Assembly (NCBI RefSeq): GCF_947500405.1
Contig: NZ_CANMRY010000004.1
Coordinates: 248,001-312,000 of the forward strand
Direction of reading: 5' to 3'
DNA: 64,000 bases
Origin: an uncultured Maribacter sp.
GTDB taxonomy: Bacteria; Bacteroidota; Bacteroidia; Flavobacteriales; Flavobacteriaceae
Shown piece after piece: positions 23,887 through 33,611 of this stretch; within the stretch, counting starts at the first letter, position 1; each line of letters begins with the position of its first letter. The notes below the pieces were generated by a model, which was not told the origin of the DNA, did no database searches, and was given only the letters and a program-made list of their open reading frames with translations. The position numbers and the translations under genes are program-made.

Positions 23887-25293
23887 ATGAGTTCATATGA
23901 TGTAGCCGTTATCGGTTCAGGCCCTGGAGGATATGTTGCAGCCATACGCTGTGCGCAATTAGGAATGAAAACTGCAATAGTAGAAAAATACGCCACACTT
24001 GGTGGTACATGTCTTAATGTAGGTTGTATTCCATCTAAAGCATTACTAGACTCTTCGCATCATTATGAAGATGCTATAAAACATTTTGATACACATGGAA
24101 TAGAAATTCCTGGAGAGGTTAAAGTGAATTTAGAAAAAATGATATCTCGTAAACAAGCGGTGGTAGATCAAACAACTGGAGGTATTGATTTTTTAATGAA
24201 AAAGAATAAGATTGATGTTTTTCAAGGTATTGGTAGTTTTAAAGATGCTACCAATATTAATATAACAAAAGAAGATGGGAAAACAGAAACTATAGAGGCT
24301 AAGAATACAATTATAGCAACAGGTTCTAAGCCTTCTAGTTTACCTTTTATTAAAATAGATAAAGAGCGTGTTATTACTTCAACCGAAGCTTTAAAACTTA
24401 AAGAAGTACCAAAACACATGATTGTAATTGGTGGGGGTGTAATTGGTCTAGAATTGGGGCAAGTATATAAGCGTTTAGGTGCAGAAGTTACAGTTGTTGA
24501 ATATTTAGATCGTATTATTCCAGGAATGGATGGAGCTTGTTCTAAAGAATTGACAAAAGTTCTTAAAAAGCAGAAAATAAAATTTGCACTATCTCATAAA
24601 GTAAAATCTGTAGAGCGTAACGGTAATGAAGTTGTGGTTAAGGCCGATAATAAAAAAGGAGAAGAAGTTACTTTTACAGGAGATTATTGTTTGGTAGCTG
24701 TTGGTCGCCATGCATATACAGATGGCTTAAATTTAGAAGCAGCAGGGATTAAACTAGAAGAAAGAGGTAGAGTAGCAGTTAACGAGCATTTGCAAACCAA
24801 TGTATCTAATATATATGCAATTGGTGACGTTATAAAAGGAGCTATGTTAGCCCACAAAGCGGAAGAAGAAGGAACTTTAGTGGCGGAAATTTTAGCAGGA
24901 CAAAAGCCACATATAGATTATAACCTTATTCCAGGTGTAGTGTATACTTGGCCAGAAGTTGCTGCTGTTGGTAAAACAGAAGAGCAGTTGAAGGAGGCAG
25001 GTGTAGCATATAAAGTAGGTCAATTCCCTATGCGAGCTTTAGGTAGAGCAAGAGCAAGTATGGATATTGACGGATTTGTAAAAATTCTTGCAGATAAAAA
25101 TACCGATGAGGTTTTAGGAGTGCATATGGTAGGAGCACGTGTAGCAGATTTAATTTCTGAAGCCGTGGTAGCCATGGAATTCCGTGCATCTGCAGAGGAT
25201 ATAGCTAGAATGAGTCATGCACACCCAACGTATGCAGAAGCTGTAAAAGAAGCAGCGTTAGCAGCTACGGAAGACCGTGCTTTACATATATAA
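23887..25293 (+). CDS. lpdA: Dihydrolipoyl dehydrogenase (E3)
   Basis: E3 reoxidises dihydrolipoamide of 2-oxoacid dehydrogenase complexes or the glycine cleavage system with NAD+. The 468-residue FAD enzyme shows GSGPGGYVAA (10-19), redox pair Cys42-x4-Cys47 in GGTCLNVGCIPSKAL, the NAD motif GGGVIGLELG and the C-terminal His-Glu base HAHPTYAEAVKEAAL. No E1/E2 genes adjoin it. A TAATTTTG box lies at 23853-23860, 26 bases before the ATG; it ends at a strong terminator. Confidence 0.97.
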   Translation: MSSYDVAVIGSGPGGYVAAIRCAQLGMKTAIVEKYATLGGTCLNVGCIPSKALLDSSHHYEDAIKHFDTHGIEIPGEVKVNLEKMISRKQAVVDQTTGGIDFLMKKNKIDVFQGIGSFKDATNINITKEDGKTETIEAKNTIIATGSKPSSLPFIKIDKERVITSTEALKLKEVPKHMIVIGGGVIGLELGQVYKRLGAEVTVVEYLDRIIPGMDGACSKELTKVLKKQKIKFALSHKVKSVERNGNEVVVKADNKKGEEVTFTGDYCLVAVGRHAYTDGLNLEAAGIKLEERGRVAVNEHLQTNVSNIYAIGDVIKGAMLAHKAEEEGTLVAEILAGQKPHIDYNLIPGVVYTWPEVAAVGKTEEQLKEAGVAYKVGQFPMRALGRARASMDIDGFVKILADKNTDEVLGVHMVGARVADLISEAVVAMEFRASAEDIARMSHAHPTYAEAVKEAALAATEDRALHI

Positions 25294-25307
25294 GTAGGAA
25301 TTAATAT

Positions 25308-25341
25308 AAAAACTCCCGTCTAATTATAGACGGGAGTTTTT
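25308..25341. terminator. Bidirectional terminator between lpdA and the CDGSH gene
   Basis: A 15-bp perfect stem beginning AAAAACTCCCGTCTA pairs with its inverse around an ATTA loop. A/T runs on both sides allow termination of the two convergent genes. Confidence 0.9.
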
Positions 25342-25344
25342 ATA

Positions 25345-25575
25345 TTAGTTTTTATGGCTTCCGTCACAAAACGGTGGGTTGCTAGTAAGCTTACAAGTGC
25401 ATATCCCAGCTGTTTTATCTTCTTCTACCTGAAAAACTAAAGAGCCTGGTTTTTCGTGTTTTTTATGAGAACCATCGCAAAACACATTAGTTTCGGAATG
25501 TCCGCAGGTACACCAAGCGTATCTTTTATCTTTTTCTAATGCTAATTTAACAGGGGTAAATTTTTTATCACTCAT
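25345..25575 (-). CDS. Double CDGSH-type iron-sulfur protein
   Basis: This 76-residue protein contains two CDGSH [2Fe-2S] motifs: CTCGHSETNVFCDGSH (about 23-38) and CTCKLTSNPPFCDGSH (about 58-73). Each gives three Cys and one His, as in mitoNEET-related proteins of the tandem (MiNT) class. The first motif lacks the usual Pro before CDGSH. A redox or Fe-S transfer role is known for the family; the specific partner is unknown. Confidence 0.93.
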   Translation of the reverse strand: MSDKKFTPVKLALEKDKRYAWCTCGHSETNVFCDGSHKKHEKPGSLVFQVEEDKTAGICTCKLTSNPPFCDGSHKN

Positions 25576-25757
25576 GTAGTTGTTGTTTTAATTATTGTTG
25601 AAAACACTAAAAATAGAAGAATTCAGTATATGGTTTGTATTTTGATGTTAATTTTGAATCAATCCAAATAATCTCCAGCATAAGTATTATGTACAATTAA
25701 TCTAAATAGTATATTTTTATAGGAAGATTTTATAACCAACGCTAAAGCGATAATAAA

Positions 25758-26768
25758 ATGCAAATAAATGACAAATCGGGTGTAACTAATTACATGGCAG
25801 ATTCTGAGCGGTATAAAACCATGCAGTATAATCGTTGTGGAAAGAGTGGTGTTTTATTGCCAGCTATTTCTCTTGGACTATGGCATAACTTCGGTTTTGT
25901 AGATAATCAACAGAATGCTAGAGAAATTCTGAGAACTGCTTTTGATTTAGGGATTACGCATTTCGATTTAGCAAATAATTACGGCCCGCCTTATGGTTCC
26001 GCAGAAGAAAACTTTGGAATGCTTTTTAAGAAAGATTTTAAAAGTTATAGAGATGAGTTATTTATAGCTTCTAAGGCAGGTTATGATATGTGGCCTGGTC
26101 CTTATGGTAATTTGGGTTCTAGAAAGTATCTAATCGCCAGTATAGACCAAAGTCTAAAGCGTATGGACTTAGATTATGTAGATATCTTTTACCATCATAG
26201 ACCAGACCCAGATACCCCTTTAGAAGAAACCATGGGTGCGCTTGCGGATATTGTACGTCAAGGAAAAGCCCTTTACGTAGGTATTTCTAATTACGAGCCT
26301 AAAGAAACAGCAGAAGCTGCTGTAATATTGAAAGAGTTAAAAACCCCTTTTGTATTGCACCAAGCCAAATATTCTATTTTTGATAGATGTGTAGAAGGTG
26401 GACTTTTGGATACTTTAGAAGATAAAGGAGTAGGTTGCATTGCTTTTTCTCCATTAGCACAAGGGATGCTTACTAATAAATATATAAACGGTATTCCAAA
26501 AGATTCTAGAGCAGCTAAGAATTTTACATATTTAGATAAGAAACAGGTAGAGGCTAATCTAGAGAAAATTAAAAACTTGGCGGCATTAGCAGATAAAAGA
26601 GGGCAAAAACTCTCTCAAATGGCAATAGCATGGTTATTAAATAGGCCAGCAGTGTCTTCTGTTCTTGTGGGTGCTAGTTCATCGGGGCAGTTAAAAGAAA
26701 ATATAAAGGCTCTAGATAATTTAGATTTTTCTAAAGAAGAAATGGATATTATAAATGCAAATTCTTAA
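25758..26768 (+). CDS. Aldo/keto reductase, YghZ-like (L-glyceraldehyde-3-phosphate / methylglyoxal reductase type)
   Basis: This NADPH-dependent TIM-barrel enzyme has tetrad Asp70, Tyr75, Lys106 and His146/147 (THFDLANNYGPPYG, FIASKAGYDMWPGPYG, YHHRPDP). Start of homology MQYNRCGKSGVLLPAISLGLWHNFG and the GNLGSRKYL block closely match the YghZ/Kv-beta-like subgroup that reduces methylglyoxal and L-glyceraldehyde 3-phosphate. ATG 25758 gives 336 residues; ATG 25794 gives 324 and is also plausible. Its end overlaps the convergent acyltransferase gene by four bases. Confidence 0.93.
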   Translation: MQINDKSGVTNYMADSERYKTMQYNRCGKSGVLLPAISLGLWHNFGFVDNQQNAREILRTAFDLGITHFDLANNYGPPYGSAEENFGMLFKKDFKSYRDELFIASKAGYDMWPGPYGNLGSRKYLIASIDQSLKRMDLDYVDIFYHHRPDPDTPLEETMGALADIVRQGKALYVGISNYEPKETAEAAVILKELKTPFVLHQAKYSIFDRCVEGGLLDTLEDKGVGCIAFSPLAQGMLTNKYINGIPKDSRAAKNFTYLDKKQVEANLEKIKNLAALADKRGQKLSQMAIAWLLNRPAVSSVLVGASSSGQLKENIKALDNLDFSKEEMDIINANS

Positions 26769-27949
26769 TTCTTTAAAATACCTAAAAGTCTAAGGACTTT
26801 AAAACTAAAAGATTTTACTAGTTTTGTAAATAGTATTAATCCGGGTTCTATAACTCGGATTTTTTTTGCAGTAAATATACTAACTCTTTTTGTGACGTTT
26901 CCTTTATGTCTTTCATATTGTAAGGCAATGCAAGAGCATGTAAACATAAATAGTATTGCACCAAGAATTACTATTGTAGGGGAAACGGAGTTACTAAAAA
27001 AGCGGTATAAACCCAAACCTGTAAAACTGCCATATAAAATTATGAAATGAATAATGTAGATAGACAGGGTGCTTTGCCCTAACTTAATTACGGTCTTGTT
27101 GGTTAAAAAGTTTCTTACCAACATAAAAATGGAAAAAACAACCAATACATCACCAAAACGTATAAAAAGGTAGTTGTTGTAATGGATAGACGCAAAGAGG
27201 GTAATATTTGTAGTATTGAATATATTCATAAATACATCCGAAGAAAAGAAAATTAATAGAATTCCAAGAGTAAGGCTTCCTATAATAGCAATAGGGTAAA
27301 AAGCACCTCTTTCTTTATACTTTTTAAACAAAAAAGATATTAAACCGCCGAGAGCTGTATAACCAAACCAAGGTATTACAGTAAAAACAGAACCGCTAGA
27401 TTTTGCAAAATAATTAGCCATTGATTGTGGAAGAAAGCTAAAAGAGGATTTTGCATATATAGGTTCAAAAATAAAAAGAGCAACTCCAATAATGCCTAAG
27501 ACAGTAGGGAATACATAGCTTTTTTGTTTACTAGTTAATACGTAAATAGTTATAATACCAAGTAAAGAAACTCCAATACAGTGTAGAACATCTATCAAAT
27601 AGAAGGCATCATATATTTCTCCATATAAAAGACCAAGTAGGTTCATTCGCAATAAATAACCAATGCCAATTAATTGTAAGCCTCGTATTATTCCTTTCTT
27701 TACTCTAGGATTACCAAACCCTTTTATGGGGTTTTTAATTAAAAGAAAAGTAAAAATAAAACCAGAAACCGTAAAAAAGACAGGAGCAGTAATCCCTCTA
27801 AAATACTTCCATACAGAATAGAATATGTTAGTATTGTCTCTAAAAATAGGATCTAGCAAGCCGTCAATAAAGTGCCCTTGTAGCATCATAAGAATAGCCC
27901 ATGCACGCATGGCATCTATAAAATAAAGACGTTTCTTATTTTTATTCAT
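26765..27949 (-). CDS. Membrane acyltransferase (heparan-alpha-glucosaminide N-acetyltransferase-like, DUF1624 type)
   Basis: This 394-residue protein has about 10-11 transmembrane helices. The opening RLYFIDAMRAWAILMMLQGHFIDGL with His26, and the following FRGITAPVFFTVSGFIFTFLL, are the signature of the DUF1624/YeiB-related acyltransferase superfamily. Such proteins transfer acyl groups across the inner membrane to sugars. The acceptor is not indicated by neighbours. Monocistronic. Confidence 0.8.
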   Translation of the reverse strand: MNKNKKRLYFIDAMRAWAILMMLQGHFIDGLLDPIFRDNTNIFYSVWKYFRGITAPVFFTVSGFIFTFLLIKNPIKGFGNPRVKKGIIRGLQLIGIGYLLRMNLLGLLYGEIYDAFYLIDVLHCIGVSLLGIITIYVLTSKQKSYVFPTVLGIIGVALFIFEPIYAKSSFSFLPQSMANYFAKSSGSVFTVIPWFGYTALGGLISFLFKKYKERGAFYPIAIIGSLTLGILLIFFSSDVFMNIFNTTNITLFASIHYNNYLFIRFGDVLVVFSIFMLVRNFLTNKTVIKLGQSTLSIYIIHFIILYGSFTGLGLYRFFSNSVSPTIVILGAILFMFTCSCIALQYERHKGNVTKRVSIFTAKKIRVIEPGLILFTKLVKSFSFKVLRLLGILKN

Positions 27950-28079
27950 TTCCCTATATTAGGTTATTCTATTGAATAACAATTGTTTAGGTTTTTTATT
28001 GCAGCAAAAATATGTAAAAAACTCGCAATTAAAGCGTATTTACTTTATTTTCGTTGAATAAACTCTTTAATCTATATCT

Positions 28080-28616
28080 ATGGCAGCTATATTAGCATTT
28101 GCAGGCAGTAATTCTTCAGAATCAATTAATTATAAATTAGTAAAGTATACGGTTTCTCAAGCAAAAGAGCACTCTGTTCAATTATTAAACCTTGCAAACT
28201 TTCCTTTTCCTATGTATAGTGAAGATTATGAGAAGGAAAATGGTTTTTCTAATTCTTTGGTAGAGTTTAAAGAAGATATACAAAAGGCTGATGGGGTACT
28301 AATTTCTGTGAATGAGCACAATGGTAATTCTTCAGCTTATTTTAAAAACGTACTGGATTGGCTTTCTAGATTAGAACGTAACTGTTTTGAGGATAAAAAA
28401 GTTTTTTTGATGGCTACATCGCCAGGAAAAAGAGGAGCTATTGGTGCATTAAATATAGTGGAAAATTCACTTCCTAGAATGGGGGCAGAAGTGGTAGTTA
28501 CTTTTTCCTTGCCAGAGTTTCATGTAAATTTTGATGTTAAAAAGGGAATTACAAATGTAGAATTAGCAAAACAGCATCAAGATGCTCTAAATTTATTTTT
28601 AAGTAAGTTAGCTTAA
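28080..28616 (+). CDS. NADPH-dependent FMN reductase-family flavoprotein
   Basis: This 178-residue flavodoxin-like protein has GSNSSESINYKLVKY phosphate-binding loop (about 9-23), NEHNGNSSAYFKNVLDWLSR (the PEYN-like active loop with a variant NEHN) and LMATSPGKRGAIGAL. It probably reduces FMN, quinones or metal ions with NAD(P)H. Single gene. Confidence 0.9.
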   Translation: MAAILAFAGSNSSESINYKLVKYTVSQAKEHSVQLLNLANFPFPMYSEDYEKENGFSNSLVEFKEDIQKADGVLISVNEHNGNSSAYFKNVLDWLSRLERNCFEDKKVFLMATSPGKRGAIGALNIVENSLPRMGAEVVVTFSLPEFHVNFDVKKGITNVELAKQHQDALNLFLSKLA

Positions 28617-28711
28617 GGTTAACACGTCAATCATTTAAAAAGTAATTGAATGTTAATTGCAACAAGGTTGGAGTATTTAAATCTTGATTATCGAGTAAAA
28701 TATCTTAAGAT

Positions 28712-30010
28712 TTGAGAAAAACAGTAGCATATGCTATTTCTAATATAAGCCAATTTAAAAAGGCAGCTTTGCAATGGGCGCAACAGTTTGATGAGGTTAC
28801 CTGGTTAGATAGTAATAAGCACGCATCTAATTATAGTTCTTTTGACACTTTATTGGCTGTAGATGGATTAACAGCTTTTGTGACTGATGCTGCTAATGCA
28901 TTTGAAGACTTTAAAGAATACCAAGCCACTACTAAAGATTGGCTATTTGGGTATTTGTCTTATGATTTAAAAAATGATGTAGAGTGTTTGTTTTCAGATA
29001 ATTATGATGGATTACTTTTTCCAGAACTTTACTTTTATCAGCCAAAAAAAATTATACGAATAATAGGGAATACAGCAGAGTTTATTTACCTGAATATGGT
29101 AGATGATGAAATTCAAGAAGATTTTGATACTATAAATTCTATAAAGTTAATAGAAGATAAAAAAGAAAATTCTAAAGACATAAAGATAAGGCTGCGTATT
29201 TTTAAAGATGAGTATTTTAGAAAGGTAAATAAAATGCTGCAATACATTCAGAGAGGAGATATCTATGAAGCAAATTTCTGTCAAGAGTTTTATGCGGAAG
29301 ATACAGAAATAAACCCTCTAAGAGTGTATAATAAGCTTAATATAATATCTAAAGCGCCATTTGCAACCTATCTTAAGGTTCAGGATAAGTACGTGCTCTC
29401 TGCCTCTCCAGAGCGTTATATAAAGAAAGAAGGAAGTAAGCTTATTTCACAGCCTATTAAAGGAACGGCTAAGCGTTCTAAAGATGAAAAAAAAGATAAT
29501 GACTTAAAAAATAGATTGTCTTTAGATGAGAAGGAAAGAGCAGAGAATATAATGATTGTAGACTTGGTGCGTAATGATTTGTCTAAAAGTGCAACCAAAG
29601 GTTCTGTAAGGGTTCAAGAGCTTTGTAAGGTGTTTTCTTTTGAGCAAGTACATCAAATGATTTCTACTATAACCGCAGAGATTCCTAAAGAAAAGAATAT
29701 AGTTGAGGTGTTAAAAGAAACTTTCCCGATGGGAAGCATGACAGGGGCGCCTAAAGTGTCCGCGATGGAGATAATAGAGGAGTTAGAATCTTTTAAAAGA
29801 GGAGTTTATAGTGGGGCAGTAGGGTATATTACGCCAGAGCAGGACTTTGATTTTAATGTAATTATTAGGAGTATTCTTTATAACGCTACACAAAAGTATG
29901 TTTCCTATGCTGTGGGCGGAGCAATAACTGCAAAAGCAATTCCAGAAAAAGAATATGAAGAATGTCTTCTAAAAGCCAAAGCAATGCGCCAGGTATTAGA
30001 AAGCACCTAA
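28712..30010 (+). CDS. pabB: Aminodeoxychorismate synthase component I (PabB; anthranilate synthase I family)
   Basis: PabB aminates chorismate to 4-amino-4-deoxychorismate for folate synthesis, using ammonia from PabA. The 432-residue protein has a weak N-terminal TrpE-like domain and a strong chorismate-binding domain: GDIYEANFCQEFYAE, SASPERYI, QPIKGTAKRS, IMIVDLVRNDLS, FPMGSMTGAPKVSAMEIIEELE and YSGAVGYITPEQDFDFNV. YEANFCQ and the PIKGT motif favour PabB over TrpE. The start is TTG at 28712 (RKTVAYAIS). tilS begins 38 bases downstream behind its own -7 box. Confidence 0.9.
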   Translation: MRKTVAYAISNISQFKKAALQWAQQFDEVTWLDSNKHASNYSSFDTLLAVDGLTAFVTDAANAFEDFKEYQATTKDWLFGYLSYDLKNDVECLFSDNYDGLLFPELYFYQPKKIIRIIGNTAEFIYLNMVDDEIQEDFDTINSIKLIEDKKENSKDIKIRLRIFKDEYFRKVNKMLQYIQRGDIYEANFCQEFYAEDTEINPLRVYNKLNIISKAPFATYLKVQDKYVLSASPERYIKKEGSKLISQPIKGTAKRSKDEKKDNDLKNRLSLDEKERAENIMIVDLVRNDLSKSATKGSVRVQELCKVFSFEQVHQMISTITAEIPKEKNIVEVLKETFPMGSMTGAPKVSAMEIIEELESFKRGVYSGAVGYITPEQDFDFNVIIRSILYNATQKYVSYAVGGAITAKAIPEKEYEECLLKAKAMRQVLEST

Positions 30011-30036
30011 AGCGTGGATTAGCAAAAAGACTTTAG

Positions 30037-30044
30037 TACCTTTG
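30037..30044 (+). promoter_or_regulatory. -7 promoter box of tilS, four bases before its start codon
   Basis: TACCTTTG followed by TATT and GTG 30049. Same geometry as selO and the 40627 recombinase gene, implying a leaderless transcript. Confidence 0.45.
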
Positions 30045-30048
30045 TATT

Positions 30049-31356
30049 GTGCAAGAATTATTTAACACCCATATAGAAAAATCGTTTCCAGAATTAAAAA
30101 CATCTAAGTTTCTTTTGGCATGTAGCGGAGGAATAGATAGTGTTGTTTTGGCACATCTTTGTGTTAATGCCAATCTGGATTTTGAGTTAGCGCATTGTAA
30201 TTTTAAGTTGCGAGGAGAAGAAAGTGATAAGGATGAGGAATTTGCTTTAAAGTTAGGATTAAATATAGGTAAAAAAATATATATAACTAATTTTGAAACA
30301 ATTGATTACTCATATTTAAATAAAGTGTCAATTCAAGTTGCAGCTAGAGAGCTAAGGTATGATTGGTTTTCCAAGATACAGCAAGAAAATGCTATTAAAT
30401 ATTTGGTTACTGCACACCATGCAGATGATAATTTGGAAACATTTATAATTAATCTTTCTAGAGGTTCAGGTATAGATGGTTTAAAAGGAATACCGCATAA
30501 TACAGATGTAATAAAAAGACCTTTACTTCCATTTTCTCAAGAGCAAATTATGGCATATGCCCAAACCAATATGCTAAAATGGAGGGAAGATAAGAGTAAT
30601 GCAGATACAAAGTATTTAAGAAATAAAATAAGACACCAAATAGTACCCTTGTTAAAAGAGTTGCACCCAACTTTTTTAGATAATTTTACAAACACCCAAC
30701 ACTATCTAGAGCAGACTGCAGCAATTGTAGATAATACTTTGAGTAAGGTAAAGAGGAGTTTGTTTTTGTCAGAAAACAATCGGTATAAAATTTCTATAGA
30801 GAAGCTTAAGGAACTACATCCTTTAAAAGGATATATATATGGTCTTTTTAAATCCTATGGATTTACGGAATGGCAAAATGTAGCTGGTTTATTAGAAGCT
30901 ATGTCTGGTAAGGAAATTCATTCTAAAACCCATAGACTAGTTAAAAATAGAGGCTATTTGCTTTTAACAACATTAGAGGAAGTTCTAAATAAGGAATTTG
31001 TTGTTAAAGAAAGTATGGATGCTGTTAAAGACCCTGTAGTAATGGATATTAGCCTAGTAGAAAGTGTAGAAGAACGTTCTTTAAACACGCTTTATGTAGA
31101 TAAAGAAACGTTAAAATACCCTTTAACGATAAGGAAATGGAAAAAAGGCGACTATTTTTATCCTTTTGGTATGCATGGGAAGAAAAAGTTATCCAAATTT
31201 TTTAAAGATGAAAAGATAGATGTTTTGTCTAAAGAAAGTCAATGGTTACTTTGTAGTGATGACCAAATTGTTTGGGTAATTGGTAAACGAGCAGATAATC
31301 GTTTTAAAATAACCTCAGAAACAAAACATGTTTTAAAATTTAAAGTAAAAGAATGA
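30049..31356 (+). CDS. tilS: tRNA(Ile)-lysidine synthetase
   Basis: TilS converts C34 of the CAU-anticodon tRNA-Ile to lysidine, so it reads AUA. The 435-residue protein has the PP-loop ATP motif SGGIDS (26-31), HCNFKLRGEESDKDE, TAHHADDNLETFIINLSRGSG, and the C-terminal tRNA-binding domain RKWKKGDYFYPFGMHGKKKLSKFF. Start is GTG 30049. Its stop overlaps the ATG of the dsbD-like gene. Confidence 0.96.
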   Translation: MQELFNTHIEKSFPELKTSKFLLACSGGIDSVVLAHLCVNANLDFELAHCNFKLRGEESDKDEEFALKLGLNIGKKIYITNFETIDYSYLNKVSIQVAARELRYDWFSKIQQENAIKYLVTAHHADDNLETFIINLSRGSGIDGLKGIPHNTDVIKRPLLPFSQEQIMAYAQTNMLKWREDKSNADTKYLRNKIRHQIVPLLKELHPTFLDNFTNTQHYLEQTAAIVDNTLSKVKRSLFLSENNRYKISIEKLKELHPLKGYIYGLFKSYGFTEWQNVAGLLEAMSGKEIHSKTHRLVKNRGYLLLTTLEEVLNKEFVVKESMDAVKDPVVMDISLVESVEERSLNTLYVDKETLKYPLTIRKWKKGDYFYPFGMHGKKKLSKFFKDEKIDVLSKESQWLLCSDDQIVWVIGKRADNRFKITSETKHVLKFKVKE

Positions 31357-33323
31357 AGTATATTTTTCTATTAATTGTATCGGTAGTTACTGTTTTTTCT
31401 GGATTGGCACAGGATGATGAGAATCCGGTAATCTGGAAACAAGAGATAAAAAAAATAAATGATACGGATTATGAGTTGGTGCTTATAGGTGCTATAGCAA
31501 AAGATTGGCATATATACTCACAGCATACTCCAGATGGTGGCCCTTTAAAAACCGAGGTTACCTTTGCAAATTTAGGAAAAGACTATGAATTAATAGGGGA
31601 GACAGTTGAAAATAAAACATATACAGAATTTAGTGACGTTTTTGAAGTAGACGAAACCTTTTTTAAAAACAAAGCAGTCTTTACTCAAAAAATAAAAGTT
31701 TTAAATCCGTCTCTTTCTCAAATTAATGTAGAGCTCTTTTTTCAGATATGTAAAGAGGTTTGCATGAATAGGGAAGAAAATTTTGCTTTTTCATTAAGCG
31801 GAGAAACCATTGTTAAAACAGAAGAAACATTGGATTCACGAAGTTTAGCAATGACATCGGCATTAAAACTAGATTTAAAAAACAAAGAAATTTTGGAGGG
31901 TGCTATTATTAGTGTAGATACTTCTAGCCTTTGGATGATTTTTGGTTTAGGGTTTATAGGAGGATTAATAGCCTTGTTAACTCCTTGTGTTTTTCCAATG
32001 ATTCCTTTAACGGTTTCTTTCTTTACAAAACACGCGCAAAACAAATCTAAAGGAATAATAGGAGCACTATTATATGGTTTTTTTATTATTGTAATATACT
32101 TTTTGTTAAGCTTACCATTTCATTTATTCGATTCTGTAGACTCACAAATATTAAATACTATAGCAACTAATGTGTGGTTAAACCTAGTATTTTTTATAGT
32201 GTTCGTGTTTTTTGCTTTTTCCTTCTTTGGGTATTATGAGTTAACATTGCCAAGTTCATGGGCTAATAAAATGGACAGTGCATCTACCAAAACAGGAGGA
32301 TTTTTAGGAATTTTCTTTATGGCAGTTACATTGGCTATAGTATCTTTTTCTTGTACAGGGCCAATTTTAGGTGGGTTATTAGGAAGTACTGCATTAGCAG
32401 ATGGCGATGTTGCTACTAATTTAACTGCGGGAATGACAGGTTTTGGTGTGGCATTAGCATTACCTTTTATGTTGTTTGCAATGTTCCCAGCTTGGTTAAA
32501 TTCCTTGCCTAAATCTGGCGGATGGATGACTACTGTAAAGGTAGTTCTTGGTTTCTTGGAATTAGGTTTGGCTCTTAAGTTTTTGTCTAATGCAGATTTG
32601 GTTGGGAATTGGGGATTCTTAAAACGCGAAATATTTTTAGGAATATGGATAGTTCTTTCGCTATTCTTAACCTTATACTTGTTTGGTGTATTTAAATTCC
32701 CTCATGATGGCCCTAAGCAGAAATTATCTACAGGAAGAAAAGTTGCAGGAATAGCAAGTGCTGTTTTTTTGGGGTATTTGGTATTAGGAACAGCTAAGAT
32801 TGTTAATTTAAAGTTGTTAAGCGGATTTCCTCCTCCAGAGTTTTATAGTGTTTTTGAACAAGAAAGCGATTGCCCTTTAGGGTTAGATTGCTTTAAAGAT
32901 TTTGAAGCAGGTCTTTTACATGCTAAAAAAGTAAATAAACCTGTTTTACTAGACTTTACGGGTTGGGCATGTGTTAATTGTAGGAAAATGGAAGAAAACG
33001 TCTGGAGTGAGCCAGGAGTGTTTAAATTGCTTAAAGAAGATTATGTTTTAATCTCTTTGTATGTGGACGATAGAAAAGAATTACCAAAAGAATCTCAGTT
33101 TAAATTTAAATACGATTCTGGGCGTGTAAAAACAATAGAAACAATAGGGGAGAAATGGGGTACTTTTCAAGATGTAAACTTTAATGTAGCTTCACAACCT
33201 TATTATGTGTTGCTTTCTCCAGATTTAGAAGTTATAAATAGGGCTATACAAACTTCAGATAGTGCAACTTATGAAGTATGGCTAAAAGAAGGATTACAGA
33301 ATATTAAGTATAAAACACAATAA
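31353..33323 (+). CDS. dsbD: Thiol:disulfide interchange protein DsbD-like
   Basis: This 656-residue protein moves electrons across the inner membrane to the periplasm. It has a signal peptide (MKYIFLLIVSVVTVFSGLAQ), an N-terminal DsbD-alpha-like domain (about 25-170), and eight membrane helices (about 190-490) with the cysteines LLTPCVFPMIP and SFSCTGPILGG. The C-terminal thioredoxin domain has WACVNC (Cys540, Cys543). It overlaps tilS by 4 bases, so the two are cotranscribed. Partner cytochrome-c maturation or Dsb proteins are not in the window. Confidence 0.94.
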   Translation: MKYIFLLIVSVVTVFSGLAQDDENPVIWKQEIKKINDTDYELVLIGAIAKDWHIYSQHTPDGGPLKTEVTFANLGKDYELIGETVENKTYTEFSDVFEVDETFFKNKAVFTQKIKVLNPSLSQINVELFFQICKEVCMNREENFAFSLSGETIVKTEETLDSRSLAMTSALKLDLKNKEILEGAIISVDTSSLWMIFGLGFIGGLIALLTPCVFPMIPLTVSFFTKHAQNKSKGIIGALLYGFFIIVIYFLLSLPFHLFDSVDSQILNTIATNVWLNLVFFIVFVFFAFSFFGYYELTLPSSWANKMDSASTKTGGFLGIFFMAVTLAIVSFSCTGPILGGLLGSTALADGDVATNLTAGMTGFGVALALPFMLFAMFPAWLNSLPKSGGWMTTVKVVLGFLELGLALKFLSNADLVGNWGFLKREIFLGIWIVLSLFLTLYLFGVFKFPHDGPKQKLSTGRKVAGIASAVFLGYLVLGTAKIVNLKLLSGFPPPEFYSVFEQESDCPLGLDCFKDFEAGLLHAKKVNKPVLLDFTGWACVNCRKMEENVWSEPGVFKLLKEDYVLISLYVDDRKELPKESQFKFKYDSGRVKTIETIGEKWGTFQDVNFNVASQPYYVLLSPDLEVINRAIQTSDSATYEVWLKEGLQNIKYKTQ

Positions 33324-33364
33324 GTAGGAATAATACTACGTTATTAATAAAAAGTAGTGTTATA

Positions 33365-33463
33365 ATGATAAGATTAAAAAAAGCAGCAGTGCTGTTATTG
33401 TTATTTTTTGGTTTAGTTTTTTATATGGTACTATTTGTAGAGTATTTAATCAGTGTATTTTAA
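33365..33463 (+). CDS. Possible 32-residue single-span membrane protein
   Basis: ATG 33365 opens 32 codons encoding a basic start (MIRLKKAAV), a hydrophobic span of about 20 residues rich in Leu, Phe and Val, and a short tail ending EYLISVF. It lies 41 bases after dsbD and before the terminator at 33545. Composition fits a bacterial microprotein, but short AT-rich ORFs also arise by chance. Confidence 0.35.
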   Translation: MIRLKKAAVLLLLFFGLVFYMVLFVEYLISVF

Positions 33464-33544
33464 CTTGTTGTTAATAAAATATACCTATATGAAGGTTTTT
33501 ACATTAATTTAATAAAAAATATAGTTCCCCTTACTTAAAGCATT

Positions 33545-33569
33545 AAAGCACCATTTTAGGTGCTTTTTT
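33545..33569 (+). terminator. Terminator after dsbD
   Basis: AAAGCACC-ATTTTA-GGTGCTTT forms an 8-bp stem followed by further T residues. Confidence 0.85.
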
Positions 33570-33611
33570 GATTAATAAATTTTATCTTACTGGCATATCT
33601 GGAGAATAAGT

